From positions 186,001 through 250,000 of the forward strand of contig JAQTUE010000005.1 in the NCBI GenBank assembly GCA_028710415.1: a stretch of 64,000 bases of DNA, read 5' to 3'. This document shows positions 18,889 to 27,524 of the stretch, piece by piece; the first letter of the stretch is position 1, and each line of letters begins with the position of its first letter. Both the position numbers and the translations under genes were made by a program. The DNA comes from Paludibacter sp. (GTDB lineage: Bacteria; Bacteroidota; Bacteroidia; Bacteroidales; Paludibacteraceae). The notes below the pieces were generated by a model. It had not been told where the DNA came from. It ran no database searches and saw only the letters and a program-made list of their open reading frames with translations.

Positions 18889-19352
18889 TGTATAAAATGT
18901 GCGTTCATGGGACGCCTTTGGATTGGAATATATTGCTTGAATTAAGAAACGAAGATTTTGGTCAGTGGTTTAACGAGCAAGATAATAGCTTCACTGATTA
19001 TGTTTGGACACCAAAAGACGATGAGATTCATTTTACATGTGAAGAATATCCAAACTTTAGTTATGATGGTTTCAACACAAGTCGATATTTCCATGCAATA
19101 TTTAATAAGAAATCAGGTAGTATTAAACACTGCGATGGTGCAATTAGACTTTATAATGATTATGAAATATCAGCAAGAGGGAATTTTCATATTAGACAAC
19201 CGGAAGTGAGAAAAGTTGGGGAAAGAATTAAAATTTTCCAGTTTGATAGTAACGAAAATCTAAATAAAGAAATTAGTCAAGACGATTTTAGTCAATTAGC
19301 TGTAAACTTCTTTGTTTGGAATCAAGATGTTCAAAACTATTTTAATACTTGA
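18885..19352 (+). CDS. Protein of unknown function, coupled to the previous gene
   Basis: 155 residues, acidic and aromatic-rich (FGQWFNEQDNSF, FTCEEYPNFSYDGF). There is no signal peptide. It starts inside the stop of the preceding gene. The composition, AT-rich and with many Asn, Asp and Phe, resembles small immunity-type proteins, but no family is recognised and the idea is only a guess. Element D follows 50 bases later. Confidence 0.65.
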   Translation: MMYKMCVHGTPLDWNILLELRNEDFGQWFNEQDNSFTDYVWTPKDDEIHFTCEEYPNFSYDGFNTSRYFHAIFNKKSGSIKHCDGAIRLYNDYEISARGNFHIRQPEVRKVGERIKIFQFDSNENLNKEISQDDFSQLAVNFFVWNQDVQNYFNT

Positions 19353-19396
19353 CAACTTGAAACTTAACTATAACCCGAAAAAAATGAAACTACAAG

Positions 19397-19475
19397 CCTA
19401 TAGCACACGCCTATGCTCACCTGCTGGCTGACATGCATTTAGCAGGTTTTGCTCCCGCATTCACTTTGTCGCATA
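19397..19475 (+). repeat. Truncated palindrome, element D
   Basis: Left half of the same element: CCTATGCTCACCTGC (19410-19424) complements the right arm of element C, followed by TTTAGCAGGTTTTGCTCCC and CATTCACTTTGT. The right half with GTTAG is missing. The sequence runs straight into a leucine-rich-repeat gene remnant, so this copy was cut by a recombination event. Confidence 0.6.
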
Positions 19476-19482
19476 TTGTCCG

Positions 19483-19519
19483 AATCAGAATTCACAGAAT
19501 TATTGAATTTACTGAATAA
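19483..19519 (+). pseudogene. Remnant of a leucine-rich-repeat gene end
   Basis: GAATTTACTGAATAA (19505-19519) is identical to the last 15 bases of the BspA-like gene at 14869-15816, and the 20 bases before it align with one gap. Read in frame the fragment gives RIIEFTE and a stop. It is the tail of a related gene. Confidence 0.6.
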
Positions 19520-20064
19520 GAGTTGGCATGAAGAGAAAAAGAATAAGATGTGAAGAGAACTGACTTCATTCTGATAATTATTAAATTTTGGAAATTGTGA
19601 TTCTGACAGCTTATGGATAGTTGGATGTCGGAGGGGGTTCGAAGGGCCCAGGCCCTTGAAACCCTCACTGAACCCCCTCTAAACCAAAAACAGATTCAGA
19701 AGGACAGGAATGAGGAGCGAGGAATGAGAATTTAGAAATAGGAGGTAAGCGGCAAGGAATAAGTAAAATGCAAAAGTCAGTCATGCAGATGTTTAACCCT
19801 GTAAAATCTGTGTTGCAAATGAGTGCCCCTGTAAGTTTTCAAATAGGATCAAAGTTTAGGATCAAAGGAGTGTACGGGAGTGAAATCAGGAAAGGCTTTC
19901 TGATCACTTTTTCCTGGAATATGGTATTACCTTTACTTTTCAAATATTGAAAATCATTGTGAAAACAGTATAATTGATTTTATTTTTAAAGCAAAACACC
20001 TGTTTATTGAAGAATTGTGTTGTACAACATGAAAATTATTCATTTTATATCCAAAATATACTTC

Positions 20065-20093
20065 TATTTTTGCAGCACAGTTCAGCACAGTAG
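20065..20093 (+). promoter_or_regulatory. fucP promoter with downstream operator-like direct repeat
   Basis: TATTTTTG (20065-20072) fits the -7 box. It is followed at once by the direct repeat CAGCACAGT-TCAGCACAGT ending at 20093, which would cover the transcription start. The same 20-base site recurs at 22600-22620 downstream of the GntR-family gene. That pairing makes it the likely target of this regulator. Confidence 0.65.
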
Positions 20094-20250
20094 AAATATT
20101 GATAAATCATCATTATTCATCACTCAATCTTCATGCTGAAAGGGATGAATTTAGGGCAAAGTTTCAACTTACCAAGCCTGGAGCTACTTCATCAGAGAAA
20201 TGGACTTTTATGGAACGAAAATATAATCTTTAAATACCAATAGATACTTT

Positions 20251-21579
20251 ATGTCACACCCAAAACTTATCACCAAAGAGTACAAACTTCCGTTTATATT
20301 TATCACTTCGTTATTTTTTCTATGGGGGCTTGCTCATGGAATGTTAGATACGTTGGATAAACATTTTCAGACGATTCTCCATTTACAAAAATGGCAGTCG
20401 AGTTTTATACAATTTGCTTTATACGGTGCCTATTTCAGCATGGCAATTCCGGCGGGATTGTTTATGAAGCGATTTGGATATAAAAAAGGAATCGTATTGG
20501 GCTTGTTTTTATTTGCTTCGGGTGCATTACTTATTGCCGGGACAGCAGTATTTGAATCGTTCTGGGTATTCCTTACCTGTTTATTCCTTTTAGGATGCGG
20601 TTTAGCTACCCTTGAAACGGCTGCAAATCCATATACTACCAAATTGGGCCCTATAGAAACTGCAGAAAGAAGAATCAACCTGTCTCAATCATTCAATGGA
20701 TTGGCTTGGGTGCTGGGACCGCTCATTGCATTATATATTTACAATAGCAATAGCGAAGTGGAAGGCGAAAAATTTTATTCTACCATTCTACCTATGTTGG
20801 CTATTGGATTATTGGTGCTGACTGTAGCATTCGTATTTATGCGTTTGAAACTTCCGGAAATTAGCGAAGAAGATGAAGTTCATGCACACGGATTTGTTCA
20901 AAATACAGCAGAAGACAAGCCGACATTTCACATTCCACTGAAAAAACAATCCCATTTTGTACTTGGTGTTATAGCTCAATTTTCGTATGTGGCTGCACAA
21001 ACAGGGATTTTCAGCTATCTCATTAATTTTGTCACCGATGCAGGACAACATCCCAGATTTGATGTTAAGTTGGCACCGTACTTTTTAAGTGTCGGGTTTG
21101 CCTTATTTATGATTGGAAGGATTAGTGGTAGTTATTTAATGTCACTGGTAAAGCCGACCATAATATTAGCTATTTGTGCTGTTATAGCAGCTTTTCTATT
21201 ACCGGTAGTAAGTTTGAAGTTAGGATGGGTTTCTTTAATTTCGCTCTATACAGTATTTTTTGTGATGTCAATTATGTTCCCAACACTATTTGCATTGGCC
21301 ATAAAAGATTTGGGCCCACAAACTAAAAGAGCCTCATCGTTCCTGGTCATGGCAATTGTAGGTGGAGCACTGTTTCCTCCCTTAATGGGCTTAATTGCGG
21401 ATAAATATGGCATGTCAATCGGATTTTTGGCACCTATCCCGTTCTTTGCATTTATTGCATTTTATGCTGTTAGAGTTCATCTGCTCAGGGAAGTTCAACT
21501 GGTTAAAGAAGTTCAATTGGTTAAAGAAGCTCAGCTGGTTACAGAAGTTCAATTGGTTCAGGAAGTTCTGAAAAAATAA
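20251..21579 (+). CDS. fucP: L-fucose:H+ symporter-type sugar permease (FucP family, MFS)
   Basis: Inner-membrane proton-coupled sugar importer of the major facilitator family. Twelve hydrophobic segments can be traced. FFLWGLAHGMLDTLDKHFQ and LETAANPY are typical of the FucP/glucose-galactose subgroup, as are the later SYLINFV and SIMFPTLFALAI. The substrate is inferred as L-fucose or a related deoxysugar from the isomerase and kinase downstream. The C-terminus is odd: after the last helix it carries four copies of an 18-base repeat (EVQLVK units), absent from the usual family and related to intergenic repeats in this genome. The regulator gene follows after six bases. Confidence 0.9.
   Translation: MSHPKLITKEYKLPFIFITSLFFLWGLAHGMLDTLDKHFQTILHLQKWQSSFIQFALYGAYFSMAIPAGLFMKRFGYKKGIVLGLFLFASGALLIAGTAVFESFWVFLTCLFLLGCGLATLETAANPYTTKLGPIETAERRINLSQSFNGLAWVLGPLIALYIYNSNSEVEGEKFYSTILPMLAIGLLVLTVAFVFMRLKLPEISEEDEVHAHGFVQNTAEDKPTFHIPLKKQSHFVLGVIAQFSYVAAQTGIFSYLINFVTDAGQHPRFDVKLAPYFLSVGFALFMIGRISGSYLMSLVKPTIILAICAVIAAFLLPVVSLKLGWVSLISLYTVFFVMSIMFPTLFALAIKDLGPQTKRASSFLVMAIVGGALFPPLMGLIADKYGMSIGFLAPIPFFAFIAFYAVRVHLLREVQLVKEVQLVKEAQLVTEVQLVQEVLKK
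21490..21570 (+). repeat. 18-base tandem repeat at the fucP 3' end
   Basis: GAAGTTCAACTGGTTAAA and three variants plus a half unit, encoding EVQLVK, EVQLVK, EAQLVT, EVQLVQ, EVL. The reverse strand reads TTTAACCAATTGAACTTC, whose core matches the TTAACCAAT intergenic repeat family of this window. Confidence 0.9.
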
Positions 21580-21585
21580 TTGTCA

Positions 21586-22572
21586 ATGTCACAAATTAAT
21601 TTTTCAAATTCAACGTCAAAAATAAGATCGTTGGCAGATGGAATCAGTCTGTCAATCTTGCAGGGACGATTGAAGGTTGGTGATAATTTGCTGTCAATTA
21701 ATGAAGCGAGTTCGCTGCATAAAGTGTCACGCGATACCGTATTCAAAGCCTATAATGAATTGAAAAAAAAAGGGTTGATTGATTCAACTCCTCAAAAAGG
21801 GTATTTTGTGACCGGGGAAGTAAACCATATCCTGCTTTTATTGGATACGTATTCCTCTTTTAAACAAAACCTGTATCATAGTTTCATAGCCAACTTGCCT
21901 GAAAACTATAAAGTAGACCTGATATTCCATCAATACAACGAACAGTTGTTTGAAACAATTGTGCGCGAAAGCATCGGCAAATACAGCATGTATGTAATCA
22001 TGAATTTTTCGAACAATCAATTCTCGGAAACACTTACGGCTATTCCTTCGCATAAGTTGTTGCTGCTTGACTTTGGAGATTTTGAGAAATCGGAATATTC
22101 CTATATCTGCCAGGATTTCAACCAATCGCTTACTGATTGCCTGACAGAAGGGAAGGATTTGTTGAAGAAATATAAAAAATTGACCTTTGTATTTCCGGAA
22201 GAGCTTTGCCATCCGGTAAGTTCCATAGAATATTTTACAAAGTTCTGTTTGTCCCAAAAATATGAGTACGAAGTAATCCGAAAAGAGTCTGATTGGAAGG
22301 GGGTAGAAGCAGGGACCGCCTATCTTTGTATTTTGTCGGAGGATCTGGTGAAAATAATAAAAGCGGCGGATTCGGCGCAATTGAAAGTGGGGAATGACAT
22401 CGGGTTGATTGCATATAACGATGAACCTGTGCTCGAAGTGATTAAAGACGGGATATCCTCCATCAGCATTGACTTTGGATTGATGGGGGAGAAGGCTGCC
22501 AATTTCATTACCGGCAAACAACCGATCCAGGAATATCTTCCTACTGAATTAATCGTGAGAAATTCAATATAA
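21586..22572 (+). CDS. GntR-family transcriptional regulator with sugar-binding domain
   Basis: N-terminal winged helix-turn-helix (ISLSILQGRLKVGDNLLSINEAS, then VSRDTVFKAYNELKKKGLID) followed by a LacI-type periplasmic-binding-like effector domain (about residues 75-328, with DIGLIAYNDEPVLEVIKDGI). The start is ATG at 21586; an upstream TTG lies almost on the fucP stop. In Bacteroides thetaiotaomicron the fucose operon is controlled by a GntR-family repressor, FucR. This gene is in the equivalent place, and operator-like repeats lie on both sides of fucP-gntR. Release of repression by the sugar is inferred. Confidence 0.9.
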   Translation: MSQINFSNSTSKIRSLADGISLSILQGRLKVGDNLLSINEASSLHKVSRDTVFKAYNELKKKGLIDSTPQKGYFVTGEVNHILLLLDTYSSFKQNLYHSFIANLPENYKVDLIFHQYNEQLFETIVRESIGKYSMYVIMNFSNNQFSETLTAIPSHKLLLLDFGDFEKSEYSYICQDFNQSLTDCLTEGKDLLKKYKKLTFVFPEELCHPVSSIEYFTKFCLSQKYEYEVIRKESDWKGVEAGTAYLCILSEDLVKIIKAADSAQLKVGNDIGLIAYNDEPVLEVIKDGISSISIDFGLMGEKAANFITGKQPIQEYLPTELIVRNSI

Positions 22573-22599
22573 GCAATACCTATTTTTTTAATGTGATAA

Positions 22600-22620
22600 C
22601 AGCACAGTTCAGCATAGTGG
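22600..22620 (+). promoter_or_regulatory. Second operator-like site upstream of fucI
   Basis: AGCACAGTTCAGCATAGTGG differs from the fucP site at only two positions. The preceding stretch CTATTTTTTTAATG also resembles the fucP -7 region. It lies 28 bases after the GntR gene and 830 bases before fucI, so a long leader or a second start is implied if it drives fucI. Confidence 0.6.
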
Positions 22621-22890
22621 AGGTTGATTGAAATAAGATAAAGTGTATTGTAAATTGGTTGAATAAAATAATGAGTTGTAGTATTTAAGTTAGTGGACTA
22701 TATTGATGCCTTATTTTAAATCACATAATTCCACAAAGAAAGAACACATAGAAACGCATAGTTTAATACAAATCGAAGACATATGGTACATCCCGGGTAA
22801 CGGGAGAAAACATAGCTTGAATTTTAATATTCGTAATTTATAATTTAATTTACATTCAACTATTTGAAATAGAAATAGTTTACACTTTAA

Positions 22891-23057
22891 ATAATAAACC
22901 TTATTTCTATTTTTTAAACCTTAGTACTAAAGCTGATCCCCAATATTAAACCTTATTCTTTGAAAGTTTTTCAGCAGTAATCAATCAAACAAAGAATAAG
23001 GTTGGGTTTTGGGGAGACAAACCGGCTACTAAGGTTGAACAAAAAAACATAAGGTTT
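22891..23057. repeat. Dispersed palindrome P1
   Basis: Nested inverted arms: AAACCTTATTTC with AAGGTTT, AACCTTAGTA (22917) with TACTAAGGTT (23027), and the perfect 14-base AACCTTATTCTTTG (22949) with CAAAGAATAAGGTT (22990). Related to P2 and P3 by the words CCTTATT, TTTTT and AGTA. Confidence 0.7.
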
Positions 23058-23450
23058 TAAATATAAGAAGAATGAAAAACGTCTGTTTAAGTTTTGAAAA
23101 GACGGTAAATAATATTGATAAAATCATCACTAATTCTATGCTGCCCTTTCAGGGCGATTGAAGGTGGGGTGATACATTTATCCCAAGGCTTCACCCTTTC
23201 AGGCCTTTACCTTGGGCTAGAATATGACAGACTTTCAGTCTTTTAATACTTAGTTTAAATGCTTAGTTTAAATACTATGACCGCATAAGAAGGTGAAAGA
23301 ATTGAGAGTTTGTTAAGTTTTATTTGAAATAATAGAACTCTATTTCTTACCTGTTATATAATTGATAAACTTAACACTAAAATTCGTGTAATTCGTATTA
23401 ATTCGTCAAATTCGTAATTAACAATAACATAAAATAAAATAGTTCAAAAC

Positions 23451-25241
23451 ATGAAAACAGGAAGATTAACGGGAGAAAATCCAAAAGTAGGGATTCGTCC
23501 TATTATTGACGGTCGCCAGGGAGGTGTACGTGAGAGTCTGGAAGCACAAACAATGAATATGGCTAAAAGTGCAGCTGCCCTGATCTCTTCGAAATTGTGT
23601 TATGCGGATGGAACCCCGGTGGTATGCGTTATTGCAGATACTACCATCGGACGTGTATCCCAAGCAGCCGCCTGTGCTGAAAAATTTGAAAAGGAAGGCG
23701 TTGGCCTGACCTTGTCGGTTACACCTTGCTGGTGTTACGGGAGTGAAACTATCGACCTGAATCCGTATTACCCGAAAGCTATCTGGGGATTTAACGGTAC
23801 TGAACGCCCTGGTGCCGTATACCTGGCAGCAGCATTGGCAGGACATAACCAAAAAGGGGTTCCTGCATTTGGCATTTACGGACAGAATGTCCAGGACAAC
23901 ACCGATACCAGCATTGCACCTGATGTTGAAGAAAAGATACTTCGTTTTATTAAGTCAGGTATTGCAGTAGCTACAATGCGTGGGAAATCGTACCTGGGCA
24001 TCGGGGGTCAATGCATGGGTATTGCCGGTTCTATTGTAGATCATGATTTCTTCCAGGATTACCTGGGTATCCGTGTGGAAGCAGTGGATGAAGTAGAGAT
24101 CATACGTCGTGTTGAAAAAGGAATCTTTGATCCGCAAGAATTTGTAAAAGCAATGGCCTGGACCGAAAAATACGTGAAGGCAAATGAAGGCACTGACTTC
24201 AACTCTCCTGAAATGATGAGCAGTTCCGAACAAAAGGAAAAAGATTGGGAATATGTTGTGAAAATGACGCTGATCATGCGTGACTTGATGATTGGAAACC
24301 CTAAATTGAAAGAGCTGGGTTTTGCAGAAGAAGCACTGGGCCACAATGCCATCCTGGGAGGTTTCCAGGGACAACGCCAATGGACTGATTTTATGCCTAA
24401 CGGGGACTACAGCGAAGCATTGCTTTGTTCGTCTTTTGACTGGAATGGAATACGCGAAGCATTTGTACTGGCTACAGAAAACGATTCACTTAATGGAGTA
24501 TCCATGCTATTTGGTCACTTGCTTACCAACACCGCTTCCATATTCTCCGATGTACGTACCTTCTGGAGCCCGGATGCAGTGAAACGTGTTACCGGTTATG
24601 AACTGGAAGGTGCAGCTGCCAACGGGATTATCCACCTGATTAATTCCGGTGCTACCTGTCTGGATGCAACCGGTGAACAAACCGATAAAGACGGTAAGCC
24701 TGTTATGAAACCTTTCTGGGAGATCACCGAAGATGAAGTCCTGAAATGCCTGGAAGCTACCACCTGGTATCCTGCCAGTCAGGGTTATTTCCGCGGAGGT
24801 GGATTCTCATCGAACTTCCTGTCAAAAGGTGGCATGCCGGTGACTATGTTGCGGTTGAACAGAATCAAAGGTTTGGGACCTGTTTTACAAATTGCTGAAG
24901 GCTGGACTGTAGACCTTCCCGAAAAGGTTCATCAGATCATCAACGAGCGTACAGACAAAACCTGGCCTACGACCTGGTTTGCCCCACGCTTGAATGAAAC
25001 ACAGCAATTTAAGGATGTGTACAGTGTGATGAATAACTGGGGTGCCAATCATGGTGCTATTAGTTACGGACACATTGGTGCCGACCTGATTACCCTGGCT
25101 TCCATGCTCCGTATACCGGTTTGTATGCACAATGTTCCGCTGGATCAGGTATTCCGTCCAAGTGCATGGTCTGCATTCGGTATGGATGCTGAAGGTTCTG
25201 ATTACAGGGCTTGCCAGACTTATGGTGCGCTGTATAAGTAA
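23451..25241 (+). CDS. fucI: L-fucose isomerase
   Basis: Converts L-fucose to L-fuculose (also D-arabinose to D-ribulose) in the cytoplasm, Mn-dependent. Full length at 596 residues. The N-terminus [46 protein letters not shown] and [17 protein letters not shown] are conserved family signatures, and the C-terminal region has [20 protein letters not shown] with a metal-ligand His. The gene stands alone with repeats on both sides. Fucose is the assumed substrate because of the permease and the kinase. Usually a single aldolase follows; here two candidate class II aldolases lie 10-15 kb downstream instead. Confidence 0.96.
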   Translation: MKTGRLTGENPKVGIRPIIDGRQGGVRESLEAQTMNMAKSAAALISSKLCYADGTPVVCVIADTTIGRVSQAAACAEKFEKEGVGLTLSVTPCWCYGSETIDLNPYYPKAIWGFNGTERPGAVYLAAALAGHNQKGVPAFGIYGQNVQDNTDTSIAPDVEEKILRFIKSGIAVATMRGKSYLGIGGQCMGIAGSIVDHDFFQDYLGIRVEAVDEVEIIRRVEKGIFDPQEFVKAMAWTEKYVKANEGTDFNSPEMMSSSEQKEKDWEYVVKMTLIMRDLMIGNPKLKELGFAEEALGHNAILGGFQGQRQWTDFMPNGDYSEALLCSSFDWNGIREAFVLATENDSLNGVSMLFGHLLTNTASIFSDVRTFWSPDAVKRVTGYELEGAAANGIIHLINSGATCLDATGEQTDKDGKPVMKPFWEITEDEVLKCLEATTWYPASQGYFRGGGFSSNFLSKGGMPVTMLRLNRIKGLGPVLQIAEGWTVDLPEKVHQIINERTDKTWPTTWFAPRLNETQQFKDVYSVMNNWGANHGAISYGHIGADLITLASMLRIPVCMHNVPLDQVFRPSAWSAFGMDAEGSDYRACQTYGALYK

Positions 25242-25395
25242 ATAAATAGTAGGTAGTTGGTAGTAGGTAGTAAGACAAGATTCAAGCGTTATTGGGATTG
25301 AAGCATTTTGCAATTGGAATAAACGGCACGGTTACCAAATTTCTTTTTATCTAATCAGTAAACGGAATTTGGTAACGTTCTGCTTGCCAGACTAA

Positions 25396-25455
25396 CCAAT
25401 TAACCAATTAACCAATTAACCAATTAACCAATCAACCAATTAACCAATCAACTTA
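25396..25455. repeat. AACCAATTAACC short-period repeat
   Basis: Tandem degenerate copies of a nine- to ten-base unit AACCAATTA. The family recurs at 27877, 38575, 40256, 53184, 53398, 57285, 57415 and 57990. Confidence 0.85.
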
Positions 25456-25494
25456 ATCAACTGGTTGACTACGTAATTGCAGGTATTTAAAACC

Positions 25495-25643
25495 TTATTT
25501 TTGGTTTTTCACCCTCAGTAGAAAACCGCGACATCCTAAACGCCGACCCTTATTTCCTTATTAGAGAACTTATTAGGCGGAATTTAAATGAGAAAATAAG
25601 GACTGATTCTGAGGGAAAGGATTTTCTACCAGGGAAAAAACAA
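25495..25643. repeat. Dispersed palindrome P2
   Basis: Outer arms GTTTTTCACCCTCAGTAGAA with TTCTACCAGGGAAAAAAC; inner arms CCTTATTT with AAATAAGG. Shares the block CCTTATTTTTG-TTTTT-ACCC-AGTAGAAA with P3 at 33394-33550. Confidence 0.75.
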
Positions 25644-25884
25644 AGATAAAAAAATGTTTGAAAGGTAAGAGTCTGAAATAAAGAATAAAGAACAAAGACA
25701 AAATAGGAATATATCAGTATATTGCAATTTGTTAAGTCAGATTAATTTGTTCATTGTACATATAGATCTCTCACAGGAGACTATATGTCAACAATATAAT
25801 CCGTTTAAATGAGTTGTATTGCTTGTGGTCAAAAAGTACAGTTTTAATGTCAATATTCACATAGTTTCTTCATCTGGAATTAAA

Positions 25885-25892
25885 TATCTTTG
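25885..25892 (+). promoter_or_regulatory. -7 box of the sugar kinase gene
   Basis: TATCTTTG, an exact match to TAnnTTTG, 21 bases before the kinase start. No clear -33 TTTG is seen at the usual spacing. Confidence 0.6.
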
Positions 25893-25913
25893 TGGCACTT
25901 AAAATAAAATAAT

Positions 25914-27428
25914 ATGAAAAACAAATCATTCTTAGCATTCGATATCGGTGCTACCAGCGGACGTTCTATCCTTGGAACACTTACAGATGGAAGGCTACAA
26001 ATGAAGGAGCTAACACGTTTTCCAAACCAAATGCTTCAAATCGGCGATCATTTCCATTGGAATATCTACTCCCTGTTTGACCATTTAAAAGCAGGTCTGA
26101 CTGCAGCTAAAAAAGAAGGTGTACAAATTACTTCTATCGGGATTGATACCTGGGGAGTCGATTTTGCATTACTGGCCAAAGATGGTTCAATATTAGGAGC
26201 CCCTTATGCCTATCGTGACCCACATACCGATGGAGCACCCGAAAAATACTTCAATATTGTTCCCCGCAAGGATGTCTATGGACTGACCGGAATCCAGGTG
26301 ATGAATTTTAACAGCCTGTACCAGTTGTTTGCCCTGAAACAAGCCGACAATTCCATCCTGGAAGCTGCGACCGAAATGTTATTTATGCCTGATGCCCTTG
26401 CTTATTTGCTGACAGGCAACAAGGTTGTTGAATATACCATAGCGTCTACCTCCCAGATATTAAACCCATGTACCAAAAAGTTTGAATCCGTACTACTTGA
26501 GAAAGCCGGAGTAATCCCTTCATTGTTAGGCGAAATCGTTATGCCCGGACATGTAGTAGGTACATTGACCGATGTGCTGGCTGATGAAACCGAACTAGGA
26601 AAAGTATCCGTCATTGCTGTTGCAGGACACGATACGGCTTCTGCTGTTGCTGCAGTACCTGCAGAAAATGAACGGTTCGCTTACCTAAGTTCCGGAACAT
26701 GGTCGTTGATGGGCATTGAAGTAAAAGATGCCATTATCAATGATGAATCGTATGCAATGAATTTTACCAACGAGGGCGGGATAGAAGGAACTACCCGTTT
26801 CCTTAAGAATATTACAGGCATGTGGTTGCTCGAGCAATGCCTCAAGGAATGGAAAAAAGAAGGCATCACCTATGCGTATGAAAAATTGGTTCATATGGCT
26901 GAATCGGCTCCTGCTTTCCAGTCATTGATTGATCCGGATGATGTTTCATTTGCCAATCCTGCCAGCATGACCACTGCAATTATTGAGTATTGCCAGGTAA
27001 CAGGACAGAAAGCACCTTCCACCCATGCCGAGTTTGTACGTTGTATCTTTGAAAGCCTTTCATTGAAATACAAATATATATTAGGAAAACTGAATTCAAT
27101 GGCACCATTCACCATCGAAAAACTTCATGTCATAGGTGGCGGATCAAAGAACCCGTTGTTAAACCAATGGACAGCCAATTCAATCGGGATACCGGTAATT
27201 GCAGGTCCTTCGGAAGCTACTGCTATCGGGAATATCATGATCCAGGCTAAAGCAGCAGGTTGTGTGGATTCATTACAGGAAATGCGACAAATCATACGTG
27301 ATTCGGTTCCATTGGATGAGTTCTTACCAGAGAATAACAAAACCTGGGAAAATGCCTATCTGGACTTTCTGGATATCATTCAAAAGAAGCAATTGATGCA
27401 GGTTAAACTGACTGCTTCATTATCATAG
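25914..27428 (+). CDS. fucK: FGGY sugar kinase, L-fuculokinase/rhamnulokinase type
   Basis: Phosphorylates the ketose made by FucI at C1, using ATP. Family signatures: FLAFDIGATSGRSILG (phosphate 1 motif), SIGIDTWGVDFALLAKDG, AVAGHDTASAVAAVP, YLSSGTWSLMGIE (second ATPase-fold domain) and LHVIGGGSKNPLLNQ near the end. The length of 504 is normal. By sequence alone it is closest to rhamnulokinases, but the Bacteroides fucose operon uses a kinase of this type. The fucose isomerase nearby makes L-fuculose the best guess. A strong terminator follows, so it is probably a single-gene transcript. Confidence 0.85.
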   Translation: MKNKSFLAFDIGATSGRSILGTLTDGRLQMKELTRFPNQMLQIGDHFHWNIYSLFDHLKAGLTAAKKEGVQITSIGIDTWGVDFALLAKDGSILGAPYAYRDPHTDGAPEKYFNIVPRKDVYGLTGIQVMNFNSLYQLFALKQADNSILEAATEMLFMPDALAYLLTGNKVVEYTIASTSQILNPCTKKFESVLLEKAGVIPSLLGEIVMPGHVVGTLTDVLADETELGKVSVIAVAGHDTASAVAAVPAENERFAYLSSGTWSLMGIEVKDAIINDESYAMNFTNEGGIEGTTRFLKNITGMWLLEQCLKEWKKEGITYAYEKLVHMAESAPAFQSLIDPDDVSFANPASMTTAIIEYCQVTGQKAPSTHAEFVRCIFESLSLKYKYILGKLNSMAPFTIEKLHVIGGGSKNPLLNQWTANSIGIPVIAGPSEATAIGNIMIQAKAAGCVDSLQEMRQIIRDSVPLDEFLPENNKTWENAYLDFLDIIQKKQLMQVKLTASLS

Positions 27429-27437
27429 AAAACTATT

Positions 27438-27492
27438 ACCTGAGACTGATATCCTGCCGAACAGGAATCAGTATCTCAGGTATTACTTTTTA
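27438..27492 (+). terminator. Terminator after the sugar kinase
   Basis: ACCTGAGA pairs with TCTCAGGT, CTGAT with ATCAG, and TCCTG with CAGGA around a CCGAA loop, followed by T-rich sequence (ACTTTTTATTTTT). It separates the kinase transcript from the dehydrogenase cluster. Confidence 0.85.
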
Positions 27493-27524
27493 TTTTTAAA
27501 TCTATCAAAAAAACATAAATAGAA

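Larger units (their letters stand above)
19353..20250. other. Gene-free stretch at the right edge of the accessory island
   Basis: Holds palindrome element D, a remnant of a leucine-rich-repeat gene end, a G-rich palindrome at about 19630-19680, one copy of the AGGTAAG-type short repeat near 19740, and the fucP promoter at 20065. A 60-codon frame at 19768 has no start context or family and is not called. Confidence 0.7.
22573..23450. other. Regulatory and repeat-rich gap before fucI
   Basis: Contains the second operator-like site, the large AAGGTT palindrome (22891-23057), a CTGCCCTTTCAGGG-type palindrome at about 23138-23225 with the words CAAGGCTTCACCC and TACCTTGGGC, and AATTCGT short-period repeats at 23381-23420. 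No gene is seen in 880 bases. Confidence 0.75.
25242..25913. other. Repeat-rich gap between fucI and the kinase
   Basis: Holds TAGGTAG-type repeats (25246-25275), ACCAATTAACC repeats (25396-25455), palindrome P2 (25495-25643) and the kinase promoter. No gene. Confidence 0.75.

Noticed and set aside
18337..19352. Named toxin-antitoxin system
   Set aside because: Gene overlap alone does not show it; no toxin or antitoxin motif was seen.
19768..19950. 60-codon frame upstream of fucP
   Set aside because: No recognisable family, no -7 box and a repeat-rich surrounding; treated as non-coding.
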